NCBI GenBank assembly: GCA_944474755.1
Contig: OX104124.1
Coordinates: 46,763,342 to 46,827,341 of the forward strand
Length of the DNA stretch: 64,000 bases
Reading direction: 5' to 3'
Source: Limnoperna fortunei
Lineage: Eukaryota > Mollusca > Bivalvia > Mytilida > Modiolidae
Of this stretch, positions 34,254 to 48,634 are shown piece after piece. The position numbers were made by a program, and so were the translations under genes. The notes beneath the pieces are model-generated. The model was not told where the DNA came from. It did not search any database and saw only the letters and a list, made by a program, of their open reading frames with translations. Within the stretch, counting starts at the first letter, position 1. Each line of letters begins with the position of its first letter.

Positions 34254-35697
34254 TTCCGCCAACTTTTTTTCCTCATTATAAATTTTGTTTCGCGACATGT
34301 CGTAAAGACATTTTGTACTATGAATGTATGAGACATTACGCTTTCGCAGTTGACCCTGTCACACCGAACACGTTTTCTTTACGGAGTTATTTCCCTTGTC
34401 ATAAAAAAGCTTGTGTACAGATAAACTTTGAAACCGTAAAAGATTTTGCAATAAAAGTTGTTGCAAAATGGTCAGCTATTGATTGCGACAATTTGTTACA
34501 TATCGCGCAAAGTATTTTGACGACTCCTTGTTGGAGTTATTTCCCCTTATTTATTGGAAGTACATTTTGTACCATAGTAACTCATGAACTAGAGGTAATA
34601 GAGACTAGATATTTCACAGTTGGTCATCATTGACCTTGTCCTTGAAAAAGGTCACAAGGTCAAAGGTCAAGGTCACATTCTAATTTTTGACATTGTGTTG
34701 TGTACAGATCTCCTCCTTTACTATAATAGATAGAGAATTGAAACCTTTACCAAAATGTGTATCATATTAAGATCTTGAATCGTCACTTTTTTATTTGACA
34801 TTTTTATAAGAGTTATCTCCCCTAGACCACTAAAATATATTGTGAGTTGCATTAAATCACTTTATCTCAGTAACTATAACAGATATTTATATGAAACCTT
34901 ATATCATTAGTCATCATTTACCTTGACCTTGAAAATGGACTCAAGGTCAGAGGTCAAGGTCACGTTTGAAATTTTGGCATTGTCTTGTCATCGCTATTCC
35001 TTTAAAACGGTAAAAGATAGGCAATAAGTTATAATGGGAAAAATGTTGGTCTCATAAAGGCGCAACTTTTTTCTATTTGGTAGGAAAGGATCCGGCTTCA
35101 TCTTATAGGAGTTATCCCCCATTACAACCATTGATAATTAGTTTTTCATTAATTGCTTATCAACTATTGATAGTAGAGGCATGGGGTCTTCACTATAGAC
35201 CATTAGGACACTTGACCTTGAACACAAATACAAGGTCAAAGGTCAAGGTCATTTTCTAATTTTTTTGTATATATTATAAGTAGTCATATCTCAATGAATA
35301 AAGAGATATTGGCATAAAATCTTCAATGTTGATCACTGTTGACCTTCAGCATGGTCAAGGTCAATCTGTAAGAGTCAAGGTCAAAGTCCTTTTTAAATGT
35401 TTTTCATGGTAATATGTATTTTGAATGGCTTATTTTTTTAATGCTATTGTCTATTAATAATATTTACGTAGATTAAAAGATCAGCTGTCAAGGTCATTCA
35501 AGTTTTCTTACGTCCTATTTAATGACCTTTCTTTTTTTTAAAGATATCTAAATAGTTTTTAAATATTTTTTGTTCTTATTCATTGCAATAGACAAATTAC
35601 GTATGTTTCTTAGCTTTTACGTTCCAAGGTCATTTATTTAAGGTCTTCTTTTGAAGTGGAAAGCCTATTAATCGTTCTTTAGAACGATTGAATCTAT
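34254..35697 (+). repeat. Composite unit 2
   Basis: Full unit. Half-site clusters lie at about 34,631-34,676, 34,918-34,963, 35,211-35,251, 35,338-35,388 and 35,486. The terminal hairpin AATCGTTCTTTAGAACGATT is at about 35,670-35,689. Confidence 0.85.
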
Positions 35698-35723
35698 ATT
35701 TATTATTATTATTCTTATTTTTT

Positions 35724-37015
35724 TTCCGCCAACTTTTTTTCCTTATTATAAATTTTGTTTCGCGACATGTCGTAAAGACATTTTGTACTATGAATGTATG
35801 AGACATTACGCTTTCGCAGTTAACCCTGTCACACCGAACAGTTTTTTTTACGGAGTTATTTCCCTTGTCACAAAAAAGCTTGTGTACAGATAAACTTTGA
35901 AACCGTAAAAGATTTTGTAATAAAAGTTGTTGCAAAATGGTCAGCTATTGATTGCGACAATTTGTTACATATCGCGCAAAGTATTTTGACGACTCCTTGT
36001 TGGAGTTATTTCCCTTTATTTATTGGAAGTACAATTTGTACCATAGTAACTCATGAACCAGAGGTGATATAGACTAGATATTTCACAGTTGGTCATCATT
36101 GACCTTGACCTTGAAAAAGGTCACAATGTCAAAGGTCAAGGTCACATTCTAATTTTTGACATTGTGTTGTGTACAGATCTCCTCCTTTACTATAATAGAT
36201 AGAGAATTGAAACCTTTACCAAAATGTGTATCATATTAAGATCTTGAATCGTCACTTTTTTTATTTGACATTTTTATAAGAGTTATCTCCCGTAGACCAC
36301 TAAAATATATTGTGAGTTGCATTATATCACTTTATCTCAGTAACTATAATAGATATTTATATGAAACCTAATATCATTAGTCATCATTTACCTTGACCTT
36401 GAAAATGGACTCAAGGTCAAAGGTCAAGGTCACTTTTGAAATTTTGGCATTGTCTTGTCATCGCTATTCCTTTGAAACGTTAAAAGATAGGCAATAAGTT
36501 GTAATGGATAAAATGTTGGTCTCATAAAGGCGCAACTTTTTTCTATTTGGAGGGTAAGGATCCGGCTTCATCTTATAGGAGTTATGCCCCATTACAACCA
36601 TTGATAATTAGTTTTTCATTAATTGCTTATCAACTATTGATAGTAGAGGCATGGAGTCTTTGCTATAGATCATTAGGACCCTTGACCTTGAAAACAAATA
36701 CAAGGTCAAAGGTCAAGGTCATTTCTATTTTTTTGTATATATTATAAGTAGTCATATCTCAATGACTACAAGAGATATTGGCATGAAATCTTCAATGTTG
36801 ATCACTGTTGACCTTCAGCATGGTCAAGGTCATGCTGTAAGAGTCAAGGTCAAAGTCCTTTTTAAATGTTTTTCATGGTACTATGTATTTTGAATGCCTT
36901 ATTCTTTTTTAGTTACGTATGTTTCTTAGCTTTTTAGTTTCTAGGTCATTTATTTAAGGTCTTCTTTTAGAGTGGAAAGCCTATTAATCGTTCGGTAGAA
37001 CGATTGAACCTATAT
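35724..37015 (+). repeat. Composite unit 3
   Basis: Very like unit 2 but about 150 bp shorter: the part after TGAATGCCTTATTC lacks the segment holding the AAGATCAGCTGTCAAGGTCA phrase. It ends with AATCGTTCGGTAGAACGATT. Confidence 0.85.
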
Positions 37016-37030
37016 TTATTCTTATTTTTT

Positions 37031-39700
37031 TTCTGCCAACTGTTTTTTCCCATTATAAATTTTGTTTCGCGACATGTCGTAAAGACATTTTGTACTATGA
37101 ATGTATGAGACATTACGCTTTCGCAGTTAACCCTGTCACACCGAACACTTTTACTTTACGAAGTTATCTCCCCTGTCACAAAAAAGCTTGTGTACAGATA
37201 AACTTTGAAACCGTAAAAGATTTTGCAATGAAAGTTTTTGCAAAATGGTCAGCTATTGATCGCGACAATTTGTTACATATCGCGCAAAGTATTTTGACGA
37301 CTCCTTGCAGGAGTTATTTCCCCTTATTTATTGGAAGTACATTTTGTACCAATGTAACTCATGAACCAGAGGTGATAGAGACTAGATATTTCACAGTTGG
37401 TCATCATTGACCTTGACCTTGAAAAAAATCACAAGGTCAAAGGTCAAGGTCACATTCTAAATTTTGACCTCGTGTTGTGTACAGATCTCCTCCTTAACCA
37501 TAACAGATACGAAAATAAATGTCTCTTGACAAAAGCTAGATCTTATTAAGATCTTGAATCGTCACTTTTTTAAATTGAGCTTTTGAAAGAGTTATCTCCC
37601 CTGGAACAAAACAATATTATGTCAATTGCGATATCTCAGTAACTATAACAGATATTTACTTGTAACTTGACCATTGGTCATCATTGACCTTGACCTTGAA
37701 AATGGACACAAGGTCAAAGGTCAAGGTCACGTTCTAAATTTTTACATTATCTTGACATCGCTATATCTTTGAAACGGTAAAAGATAGGCAATAACTTATA
37801 ATGGGTAAAATGTTGGTCTAATAAAGGCGCAACTTTGTCACATTTGAAGGGAAAGGATTTGACTTCATTTTATAGGAGTTATCTTCCATTAAGACAACTG
37901 ATTATTAGTTTTTCGTATATAACTTATTAATTATTTATAGTAGAGGCATTTTTTAAATAATTGCGAGTAAATTAAGACATGTCGCGACATGTTTTATCAA
38001 CAGTTTATAGAAGTTGTCTCTCTTAGAATGCCAATCTCTAGCAAATAATACAGAACAATAAACAAATACTTATCATAAATTTACTTTAAAACCATAAAAA
38101 GAGAGATAACTCAAATTTATTTGTTAAACTATTTCTGACTTTAACAAAATTAAAAGTTACTTCCCTTGTTTTTCAGTTAAATGAACAAATTTACAAATGC
38201 ACCTGCGAGACTTTTCTATAGTTGTATTACAAATAATAAATTTACTATAAAAACACATCTAAAACAATATGTTTGATGAAATTTGGTGGTTAATTATGTT
38301 TTTAAATTAAACAATGAAAATAATATTGAGTATTTTACCTTTAGTGCTATATTAACTGGAATTGAATATATAAATGGAGATATATGTTTACTAGCAATGC
38401 GTTCCACAACATGCAGAGAATATTAAACTTTTAGTATTCAGATGTTAATGCAGAGGTAAATAATACAAAACAATAATAAAAACTATTTAATGCAAAGTCA
38501 TAACCTGTCAACTTGTAATGTTTTAATTTCCTCCCGGTAAAAATAAAAGCTTTTTGACCAATCGCACATCATGCACCTTCTAAATCTTTGAAACGGGTAA
38601 AAGATAGGCAATAACTTATAATGGGTAAAATGTTGGCCTAATAAAGGCGCAACTTTGTCACATTTGAAGGGAAAGGATTTGACTTCGTTTTATAGGAGTT
38701 ATCTCCCATTAGAAACATTGATTATTAGTTTTCCATTCATAACTCATTAACTATTGTCAGCAGAGGCATGGGGTCTTCACCAAAGACCCTTATGACCTCG
38801 ACCTTCAAAATGGACACAAGGTCAAAGATCAAGGTAACGTTCTAAACTTTCACATTGTCTTGTTATTGCTATATCTTTGAAACAGTAAAAGATAGGCAAT
38901 AACTTATAATGGGTAAAATATTGGCCTAATAAAGGCGCAACTTTGTTACATTTGAAGGGAAAGGATTTGACTTCATTTTATAGGAGTTATCTCCCATTCG
39001 AAACATTGATTATTAATTTTTCATTCATAACTCATTAACTATTGATAGTAGAGGTATGGGGTCTTCACCAAAAACCCTTATGACCTTGACATTGCAGACA
39101 CATACAAGGTCAAAGGTCAAGGTCATCTGATTTTTGGAATTTATTATAAGTAGCCATATCTCATTAACTACAAGAGATATTGACATAAGATCTTCACTGT
39201 TGATCATTTTTGACCTTCATCATGGTCAAGGTCACCTTGTTAAGGGTCAAGGTCAATACATTTTTTTTTTAAATTTTTCATTTTCCGTGTATATGAAGTG
39301 GTTTATCCTAATAAATGCTTAGTTATTGATGTACAATATATGCAGAGATCAAAAGGTCAGTGGTCAATGTCATTAAAGTCTCTGAACGTCATATTTTATG
39401 ACCTTTTTTATTTCAAAACTTATTTGAATGTTTTTTCTTTCATTTGTTCATAGTGTGAAATAGATTCCATTTACATATAAAGAAGGTCAGGTCAAGGTCA
39501 TTATGCTCTACAATTTGACCTTTCCTATTTTAAATAATATATAAACAGTTTTGCTTTCAAATTTGTTAATTTTTAAAGACAAATTACAAATAATGTTTAG
39601 AAGCAGAATTCAATGTCATTAAATACAGATAGGTTCTTTCTGGCTGCGTAGAGTGGAAAGCCTATTAATCGTTCGGTAGAACGATTGAACCTATATTTAT
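37031..39700 (+). repeat. Composite unit 4, rearranged
   Basis: It opens TTCTGCCAAC. The first 930 bp follow the family. About 37,960-38,580 is AT-rich sequence not shared with other units, with one GAGTTATCT-like box in reverse (GAGAGATAACTC). The segment AAAAGATAGGCAATAACTTA through GGAGTTATCTCCC then occurs again at about 38,590 and 38,888, so the middle is duplicated. It ends with the usual hairpin at about 39,667. Confidence 0.75.
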
Positions 39701-39842
39701 TATTAAGGCTTTCCAATTTCCGAGTGGAAAGCCTTCTTGTTATTCTTCTGTTTCTTATTATTTAAGGCTTTCCACTTTCCAGTGGAAAGACTTACTGTTA
39801 TTAGTCTGTTTCTTATTATTATTATTATTATTCTTATTTTTT
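39701..39842 (+). repeat. Two hairpin modules
   Basis: GGCTTTCCAATTTCCGAGTG..GAAAGCC and CTTTCCACTTTCCAGTGGAA with spacers and a TTATT tract, as at 33.9-34.25 kb. Confidence 0.85.
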
Positions 39843-41135
39843 TTCCGCCAACTTTTTTTCCTTATTATAAATTTTGTTTCGCGACATGTCGTAAAGACAT
39901 TTTGTACTATGAATGTATGAGACATTACGCTTTCGCAGTTTACCCTGTCACACCGAACACTTTTTCTTTACGGAGTTATTTCCCTTGTCACAAAAAAGCT
40001 TGTGTACAGATAAACTTTGAAACCGTAAAAGATTTTGTAATAAATGTTGTTGCAAAATGGTCAGCTATTGATTGCGACAATTTGTTACATATCGCGCAAA
40101 GTATTTTGATGACTCCTTGTTGGAGTTATTTCCCCTTATTTATTGGAAGAACAATTTGTACCATAGTAACTCATGAACCAGAGGTGATAGAGACTAGATA
40201 TTTCACAGTTGGTCATCATTGACCTTGACCTTGAAAAAGGTCACAAGGTCAAAGGTCAAGGTCACATTCTAATTTTTGACATTGTGTTGTGTACAGATCT
40301 CCTCCTTTACTATAATAGATAGAGAATTGAAACCTTTACCAAAATGTGTATCATATTAAGATCTTGAAACGTCACTTTTTTTATTTGACATTTTTATAAG
40401 AGTTATCTCCCCTAGACCACCAAAATATATTGTGAGTTGCATTATATCACTTTATCTCAGTAACTATAATAGATATTTATATGAAACCTTATATCATTAG
40501 TCATCATTTACCTTGACCTTGAAAATGGACTCAAGGTCAAAGGTCAAGGTCACGTTTGAAATTTTGGCATTGTCTTGTCATCGCTATTCCTTTGAAACGG
40601 TAAAAGATAGGCAATTAGTTGTAATGGATAAAATGTTGGACTCATAAAGGCGCAACTTTTTCCTATTTGGAGGGTAAGGATCCGGCTTCATCTTATAGGA
40701 GTTATGCCCCATTATAACCATTGATAATTAGTTTTTCATTAATTGCTTATCAACTATTGATATTAGAGGCATGGAGTCTTTACTATAGATCATTAGGACC
40801 CTTGACCTTGAAAACAAATACAAGGTCAAAGGTCAAGGTCATTTTCTATTTTTTGTATATATTATAAGTAGTCATATCTCAATGACTACAAGAGATATTG
40901 GCATGAAATCTTCAATGTTGATCACTGTTGACCTTCAGCATGGTCAAGGTCATGCTGTAAGAGTCAAGGTCAAAGTCCTTTTTAAATGTTTTTCATGGTA
41001 CTATGTATTTTGAATGCCTTATTCTTATTTAGTTAAGTATGTTTCTTAGCTTTTTAGTTTCAAGGTCATTTATTTAAGGTCTTCTTTTAAAGTGGAAAGC
41101 CTATTAATCGTTCGGTAGAACGATTGAACCTATAT
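39843..41135 (+). repeat. Composite unit 5
   Basis: Same short subtype as unit 3, including the missing segment and the AATCGTTCGGTAGAACGATT end. Confidence 0.85.
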
Positions 41136-41160
41136 TATTATTATTATTATTCTTATTTTT

Positions 41161-42607
41161 TTCCGCCAAGTTTTCTTTTCCCATTATAAATTTTGTTTCG
41201 CGACATGTCGTAAAGACATTTTGTACTATGGATGTATAAGACATTACGCTTTCGCAGTTGACCCTGCCACACCGAACACTTGTTCTTTACGGAGTTATCT
41301 CCCCTGTTACAGAAAAGCTTGTGTGCAGATAAACTATGAAACCGTAAAAGATTTCGCAATAAAAGTTGTTGCAAAATGGTCAGCTATGGATTGCGACAAT
41401 TTGTTACATATCGCGCAAAGTATTTTGACGACTCCTTGTAGGAGTTATTTCCCCTTATTTATTGGAAGTAAAATTTGTACCATTGTAACTCATGAACCAG
41501 AGGTGATATAGTCTAGATATTTCACAGTTGGTCATCATTGACCTTGACCTTGAAAAAGGTCACAAGGTCAAAGGTCAAGGTCATGTTCTAATTTTTGACA
41601 CTTGGTTGTGTGCAGATCTCCTCCCTTACTATAATAGATAGAGAACTGAAACCTTTACCAAAATGTGTATCATATTGAGATCTTGAATCGTCACTTTTTT
41701 TATTTGACATTTTTATAAGAGTTATCTCCCCTAGACCAATAAAATGTATTGTGAATTGCATTATATCACTATATCTCAGTAACTATAACAGATATATATA
41801 TGAAACCTTATATCATTGGTCATCATTGACCTTGACCTTGAAAATGGACACAAGGTCAAAGGTCAAGGTCACGTTTGAAATTTTGGCATTGTCTTGTCAT
41901 CGCTATTACTTTGAAACGGTAAAAGATAGGCTATAAGTTATAATGGATAAAATGTTTGTCTCATAAAGGCGCAACTTTTTTCTATTTAAAGGGAAAGGAT
42001 CCGGCTTCATCTTATAGGAGTTATCCCCCATTACAACCATTGATAATTAGTTTTTCATTAATTACTTATCAACTATTGATAGTAGAGGCATGGGGTCTTC
42101 ACTATGGATCATTAGGACCCTTGACCTTGAAAACAAATACAAGGTCAAAGGTCAAGGTCATTTTCTAATTTTTTGTATATATTATAAGTAGTCATATCTT
42201 AATGACTTTAAGAGATATTGGCATAAAATCTTCAATGTTGATCACTGTTGACCTTCAGCATGGTCAAGGTCATGCTGTAAAAGTCAAGGTCAAAGTCCTT
42301 TATAAATGTTTTTCATGGTACTATGTATTTTGAATGGCTTCTTCTTTTAATGCTATTGCCTATAAGTAATATTTACGTAGATTAAAAGATCAGTTGTCAA
42401 GGTCATTCAAGTTTTCTTACGTCCTATTTAATGACCTTTCTTATTTTTAAAGATATCTAAATAGTTTTTTAATAATTTTTGTTCTTATTAATTGCTATAG
42501 ACAAATTACGTATGTTTCTTAGCTTTTTGGTTTCAAGGTCATTTATTTAAGGTCTTCTTTTGAAGTGGAAAGCCTATTAATCGTTCTTTAGAACGATTGA
42601 ACCTATA
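41161..42607 (+). repeat. Composite unit 6
   Basis: Full-length unit. The start belongs to the subtype with GGATGTATAAGACATTACG seen again in units 8 and 9. Confidence 0.85.
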
Positions 42608-42794
42608 TTTAAGGCTTTCCACTTTTCAGTGGAAAGACTTATTGCATTTTGTCTGTTTCTTATTATTATTAAGGCTTTCCACTTTCCAGTGGAAAGCCTT
42701 CTTGTTATTCTTCTGTTTCTTATTATTAAGGCTTTCCACTTTCCAGTGGAAAGACTTACTGTTATTAGTCTGTTTCTTATTATTCTTATTTTTT
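42608..42794 (+). repeat. Three hairpin modules
   Basis: Three CTTTCCACTTTYCAGTGGAA hairpins at about 42,614, 42,673 and 42,730. The open frames here on both strands are repeat artefacts. Confidence 0.88.
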
Positions 42795-44241
42795 TTCCGC
42801 CAAGTTTTGTTATCCCATTATAAATTTTGTTTCGCGACATGTCGTAAAGATATTTTGTACTATGGATGTATGAGACATTACGCTTGCGCAGTTAACCCTG
42901 TGACACCGAACACTTTTTCTTTACGGAGTTATTTCCCCTGTCATAAAAAGCTTGTGTGCAGATAAACTATGAAACCGTAAAAGATTTCGCAATGAAAGTT
43001 GTTCCAAAATGTTCAGCTAAGGATTGCGACACTTTATAACATATCGCATTAAAGAATTTTCCACCTTCTTATAGGAGTTATTTCCCCTTATTTATTGGAA
43101 GTAAAATTTGTACCATTGTAACTCATGAACCAGAGGTGATATAGACTAGATATTTCACAGTTGGTCATCATTGACCTTGACCTTGAAAAAGGTCACAAGG
43201 TCAAAGGTCAAGGTCATGTTCTAATTTTTGACCCTTGGTTGTGTGCAGATCTCCTCCTTTACTATAATAGATAGAGAACTGAAACCTTTACCAAAATGTG
43301 TATCATATTGAGATCTTGAATCGTCACTTTTTTTATTTGACATTTTTATAAGAGTTATCTCCCGTAGACCAATAAAATGTATTGTGAATTGCATTATATC
43401 ACTATATCTCAGTAACTATAACAGATATATATATGAAACCTTATATCATTGGTCATCATTGACCTTGACCTTGAAAATGGACACAAGGTCAAAGGTCAAG
43501 GTCACGTTTGAAATTTTGGCATTATCTTGTCATCGCTATTACTTTGAAACGGTAAAAGATAGGCTATAAGTTATAATGGATAAAATGTTGGTCTCATAAA
43601 GGCGCAACTTTTTTCTATTTAGAGGGAAAGGATCCGGCTTCATCTTATAGGAGTTATCCCCCATTACAACCATTGATAATTAGTTTTTCATTAATTATTT
43701 GTCAACTATTGATAGTAGAGGCATGGGGTCTTCACTATGGATCATTAGGACCCTTGACCTTGAAAACAAATACAAGGTCAAAGGTCAAGGTCATTTTCTA
43801 ATTTTTTGTATATATTATAAGTAGTCATATCTTAATGACTTTAAGAGATATTGGCATAAAATCTTCAATGTTGATCACTGTTGACCTTCAGCATGGTCAA
43901 GGTCATGCTGTAAAAGTCAAGATCAAAGTCCTTTATAAATGTTTTTCATGGTACTATGTATTTTGAATGGCTTCTTCTTTTAATGCTATTGCCTATAAGT
44001 AATATTTACGTAGATTAAAAGATCAGTTGTCAAGGTCATTCAAGTTTTCTTACGTCCTATTTAATGACCTTTCTTATTTTTAAAGATATCTAAAAAGTTT
44101 TTTAATAATTGTTGTTCTTATTAATTGCTATAGACAAATTACGTATGTTTCTTAGCTTTTTGGTTTCAAGGTCATTTATTTAAGGTCTTCTTTTGAAGTG
44201 GAAAGCCTATTAATCGTTCTTTAGAACGATTGAACCTATAT
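42795..44241 (+). repeat. Composite unit 7
   Basis: Full unit. Its second half is almost identical to units 8 and 9, but the first 300 bp are more diverged (GTTCCAAAATGTTCAGCTAA, CCACCTTCTTATAGGAG), which suggests gene conversion between units. Confidence 0.85.
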
Positions 44242-44258
44242 TTATTATTCTTATTTTT

Positions 44259-45708
44259 TTCCGCCAAGTTTTCTTTTCCCATTATAAATTTTGTTTCGCG
44301 ACATGTCGTAAAGACATTTTGTACTATGGATGTATAAGACATTACGCTTTCGCAGTTGACCCTGTCACACCGAACACTTGTTCTTTACGGAGTTATCTCC
44401 CCTGTTACAGAAAAGCTTGTGTGCAGATAAACTATGAAACCGTAAAAGATTTCGCAATAAAAGTTGTTGCAAAATGGTCATCTATGGATTGCGACAATTT
44501 GTTACATATCGCGCAAAGTATTTTGACGACTCCTTGTAGGAGTTATTTCCCCTTATTTATTGGAAGTACAATTTGTACCATTGTAACTCATGAACCAGAG
44601 GTGATATAGACTAGATATTTCACAGTTGGTCATCATTGACCTTGACCTTGAAAAAGGTCACAAGGTCAAAGGTCAAGGTCATGTTCTAATTTTTGACCCT
44701 TGGTTGTGTGCAGATCTCCTCCTTTACTATAATAGATAGAGAACTGAAACCTTTACCAAAATGTGTATCATATTGAGATCTTGAATCGTCACTTTTTTTA
44801 TTTGACATTTTTATAAGAGTTATCTCCCCTAGACCAATAAAATGTATTGTGAATTGCATTATATCACTATATCTCAGTAACTATAACAGATATATATATA
44901 TGAAACCTTATATCATTGGTCATCATTGACCTTGACCTTGAAAATGGACACAAGGTCAAAGGTCAAGGTCACGTTTGAAATTTTGGCATTATCTTGTCAT
45001 CGCTATTACTTTGAAACGGTAAAAGATAGGCTATAAGTTATAATGGATAAAATGTTGGTCTCATAAAGGCGCAACTTTTTTCTATTTAGAGGGAAAGGAT
45101 CCGGCTTCATCTTATAGGAGTTATCCCCCATTACAACCATTGATAATTAGTTTTTCATTAATTATTTGTCAACTATTGATAGTAGAGGCATGGGGTCTTC
45201 ACTATGGATCATTAGGACCCTTGACCTTGAAAACAAATACAAGGTCAAAGGTCAAGGTCATTTTCTAATTTTTTGTATATATTATAAGTAGTCATATCTT
45301 AATGACTTTAAGAGATATTGGCATAAAATCTTCAATGTTGATCACTGTTGACCTTCAGCATGGTCAAGGTCATGCTGTAAAAGTCAAGATCAAAGTCCTT
45401 TATAAATGTTTTTCATGGTACTATGTATTTTGAATGGCTTCTTCTTTTAATGCTATTGCCTATAAGTAATATTTACGTAGATTAAAAGATCAGTTGTCAA
45501 GGTCATTCAAGTTTTCTTACGTCCTATTTAATGACCTTTCTTATTTTTAAAGATATCTAAAAAGTTTTTTAATAATTGTTGTTCTTATTAATTGCTATAG
45601 ACAAATTACGTATGTTTCTTAGCTTTTTGGTTTCAAGGTCATTTATTTAAGGTCTTCTTTTGAAGTGGAAAGCCTATTAATCGTTCTTTAGAACGATTGA
45701 ACCTATAT
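44259..45708 (+). repeat. Composite unit 8
   Basis: Nearly identical to unit 9 at an offset of 1,467 bp; the two look like the most recent duplication in this half of the array. Confidence 0.88.
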
Positions 45709-45725
45709 TTATTATTCTTATTTTT

Positions 45726-47172
45726 TTCCGCCAAGTTTTCTTTTCCCATTATAAATTTTGTTTCGCGACATGTCGTAAAGACATTTTGTACTATGGATGT
45801 ATAAGACATTACGCTTTCGCAGTTGACCCTGTCACACCGAACACTTGTTCTTTACGGAGTTATCTCCCCTGTTACAGAAAAGCTTGTGTGCAGATAAACT
45901 ATGAAACCGTAAAAGATTTCGCAATAAAAGTTGTTGCAAAATGGTCATCTATGGATTGCGACAATTTGTTACATATCGCGCAAAGTATTTTGACGACTCC
46001 TTGTAGGAGTTATTTCCCCTTATTTATTGGAAGTACAATTTGTACCATTGTAACTCATGAACCAGAGGTGATATAGACTAGATATTTCACAGTTGGTCAT
46101 CATTGACCTTGACCTTGAAAAAGGTCACAAGGTCAAAGGTCAAGGTCATGTTCTAATTTTTGACCCTTGGTTGTGTGCAGATCTCCTCCTTTACTATAAT
46201 AGATAGAGAACTGAAACCTTTACCAAAATGTGTATCATATTGAGATCTTGAATCGTCACTTTTTTTATTTGACATTTTTATAAGAGTTATCTCCCCTAGA
46301 CCAATAAAATGTATTGTGAATTGCATTATATCACTATATCTCAGTAACTATAACAGATATATATATGAAACCTTATATCATTGGTCATCATTGACCTTGA
46401 CCTTGAAAATGGACACAAGGTCAAAGGTCAAGGTCACGTTTGAAATTTTGGCATTGTCTTCTCATCGCTATTACTTTGAAACGGTAAAAGATAGGCTATA
46501 AGTTATAATGGATAAAATGTTGGTCTCATAAAGGCGCAACTTTTTTCTATTTAAAGGGAAAGGATCCGGCTTCATCTTATAGGAGTTATCCCCCATTACA
46601 ACCATTGATAATTAGTTTTTCATTAATTACTTATCAACTATTGATAGTAGAGGCATGGGTCTTCACTACGGATCATTAGGACCCTTGACCTTGAAAACAA
46701 ATACAAGGTCAAAGGTCAAGGTCATTTTCTAATTTTTTGTATATATTATAAGTAGTCATATCTTAATGACTTTAAGAGATATTGGCATAAAATCTTCAAT
46801 GTTGATCACTGTTGACCTTCAGCATGGTCAAGGTCATGCTGTAAAAGTCAAGGTCAAAGTCCTTTATAAATTTTTTTCATGGTACTATGTATTTTGAATG
46901 GCTTCTTCTTTTAATGCTATTGCCTATAAGTAATATTTACGTAGATTTAAAGATCAGTTGTCAAGGTCATTCAAGTTTTCTTACGTCCTATTTAATGACC
47001 TTTCTTATTTTTAAAGATATCTAAATAGTTTTTTAATAATTTTTGTTCTTATTAATTGCTATAGACAAATTACGTATGTTTCTTAGCTTTTTGGTTTCAA
47101 GGTCATTTATTTAAGGTCTTCTTTTGAAGTGGAAAGCCTATTAATCGTTCTTTAGAACGATTGAACCTATAT
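45726..47172 (+). repeat. Composite unit 9
   Basis: Near-identical to unit 8, with a few substitutions in the second half and one base lost in GAGGCATGGGTCTTCAC. Confidence 0.88.
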
Positions 47173-47196
47173 TTATTATTATTATTCTTATTATTC

Positions 47197-48617
47197 TTCC
47201 GCCAAGTTTTGTTATCCCATTATAAATTTTGTTTCGCGACATGTCGTAAAGACATTTTGTACTATATATGTATGAGACATTACGCATTCGCAGTTAACCC
47301 TGTCACACCGAACACTTTTTCTTTACGGAGTTATTTCCCCTGTCATAAAAATCTTGTGTGCAGATAAACTTTTAAACCGTAAAAGATTTCGCAATGAAAG
47401 TTGTTGCAAAATGCTCAGCTATTGATCGCGACAATTTGTTACATATCGCGCAAAGTATTTTGACGACTCCTTGTAGGAGTTATTTCCCCTTATTTATTGG
47501 AAGTACATTTTGTACCATAGTAACTCATGAACCAGAGATGACAGTGACTAGATATTTCACAGTTGGTCATCATTGACCTTGACCTTGAAAAAGGTCACAA
47601 GGTCAAAGGTCAAGGTCACATTCTAAATTTTGACACTGTGGTGTGTGCGATTCTCCTCCTGAACCATAAGAGATACAGAAATAAATCTTTTACCAAAATG
47701 TGTATCATATTAAGTTCTTGAAAGGTCACTATAAATGATTTGACTTTTGAAAGAGTTATCTCCCCTGGATCAATTAAATATAGTGTATATAGCGTTATCT
47801 CAGTAACTATGACAGACATTTATATGAAACCTTATATCATTAGTCATCATTGACCTTGACCTTGAAAATGGACACAAGGTCAAAGGTCAAGGTCACGTTT
47901 GAAATTTTGACATTATCTTGTCATCGCTATTTCTTTGAAACGGTAAAAGATAGCTTATAACTTATAACGGATAAAATGTCGGCCTCATAAATGCGCAACT
48001 TTTTTCTATTTAAAGGAAAAGGATTTGACTTCATCTTATAGGAGTTATCTCCCATTACAACCATTGATATTTACTTTTTCATTGATAACTTATTAACTAT
48101 TGATAGTAGAGGCATGGGGACTTCACCAAAGACCATTATGACCCTTGACCTTGAAAATAGAAACAAGGTAAAAGGTCAAGGTCATCTTATAAATTTGGGT
48201 ATTTATGATAAATACGCATTTCTTCATAATTATAAGACATATTGACAAAGGATCTTCACTGTTGGTCCTTTATTGACCCTCAGCATGGTCAAGGTCATAT
48301 TGACAGCAGTCAAGGTCAAATAATATTTTTTGGAAATTCTGCTTTTTCGTGTATATAAAATGGTAAATACAAGTAAATGATTTGTTTTTAAAGCATTGAA
48401 TATGCAAATATCAAACACTTGGTAGTCAAGGTCATTTATCACAATTAACGTCCTATTTTTTTACCTTTTTTATTTCAAAAGATATACGAATGGTTTTTCT
48501 TTCTTTTGTTTATTTTGAAAAGAAGATTCAATTTCCATATAGCCAAAGTCAATGTCAAGGTCATTTATGCAATAAGTGGAAAGCCTCTCATTTGTTCGGT
48601 AGAACCAATGAACTTAT
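47197..48617 (+). repeat. Composite unit 10
   Basis: First of a distinct subtype whose terminal hairpin reads TTTGTTCGGTAGAACCAATG in place of the AATCGTTC form. The second half (TGATTTGTTTTTAAAGCATT and so on) is specific to units 10-12. Confidence 0.88.
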
Positions 48618-48634
48618 ATTTATTCTTATTATTC

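Noticed and set aside
33917..34633. 238-codon frame with KAFHFPVERL repeats
   Set aside because: It is the translation of the hairpin modules and the following repeat unit; the minus strand is open over the same region, showing that base composition and repetition keep the frames open.
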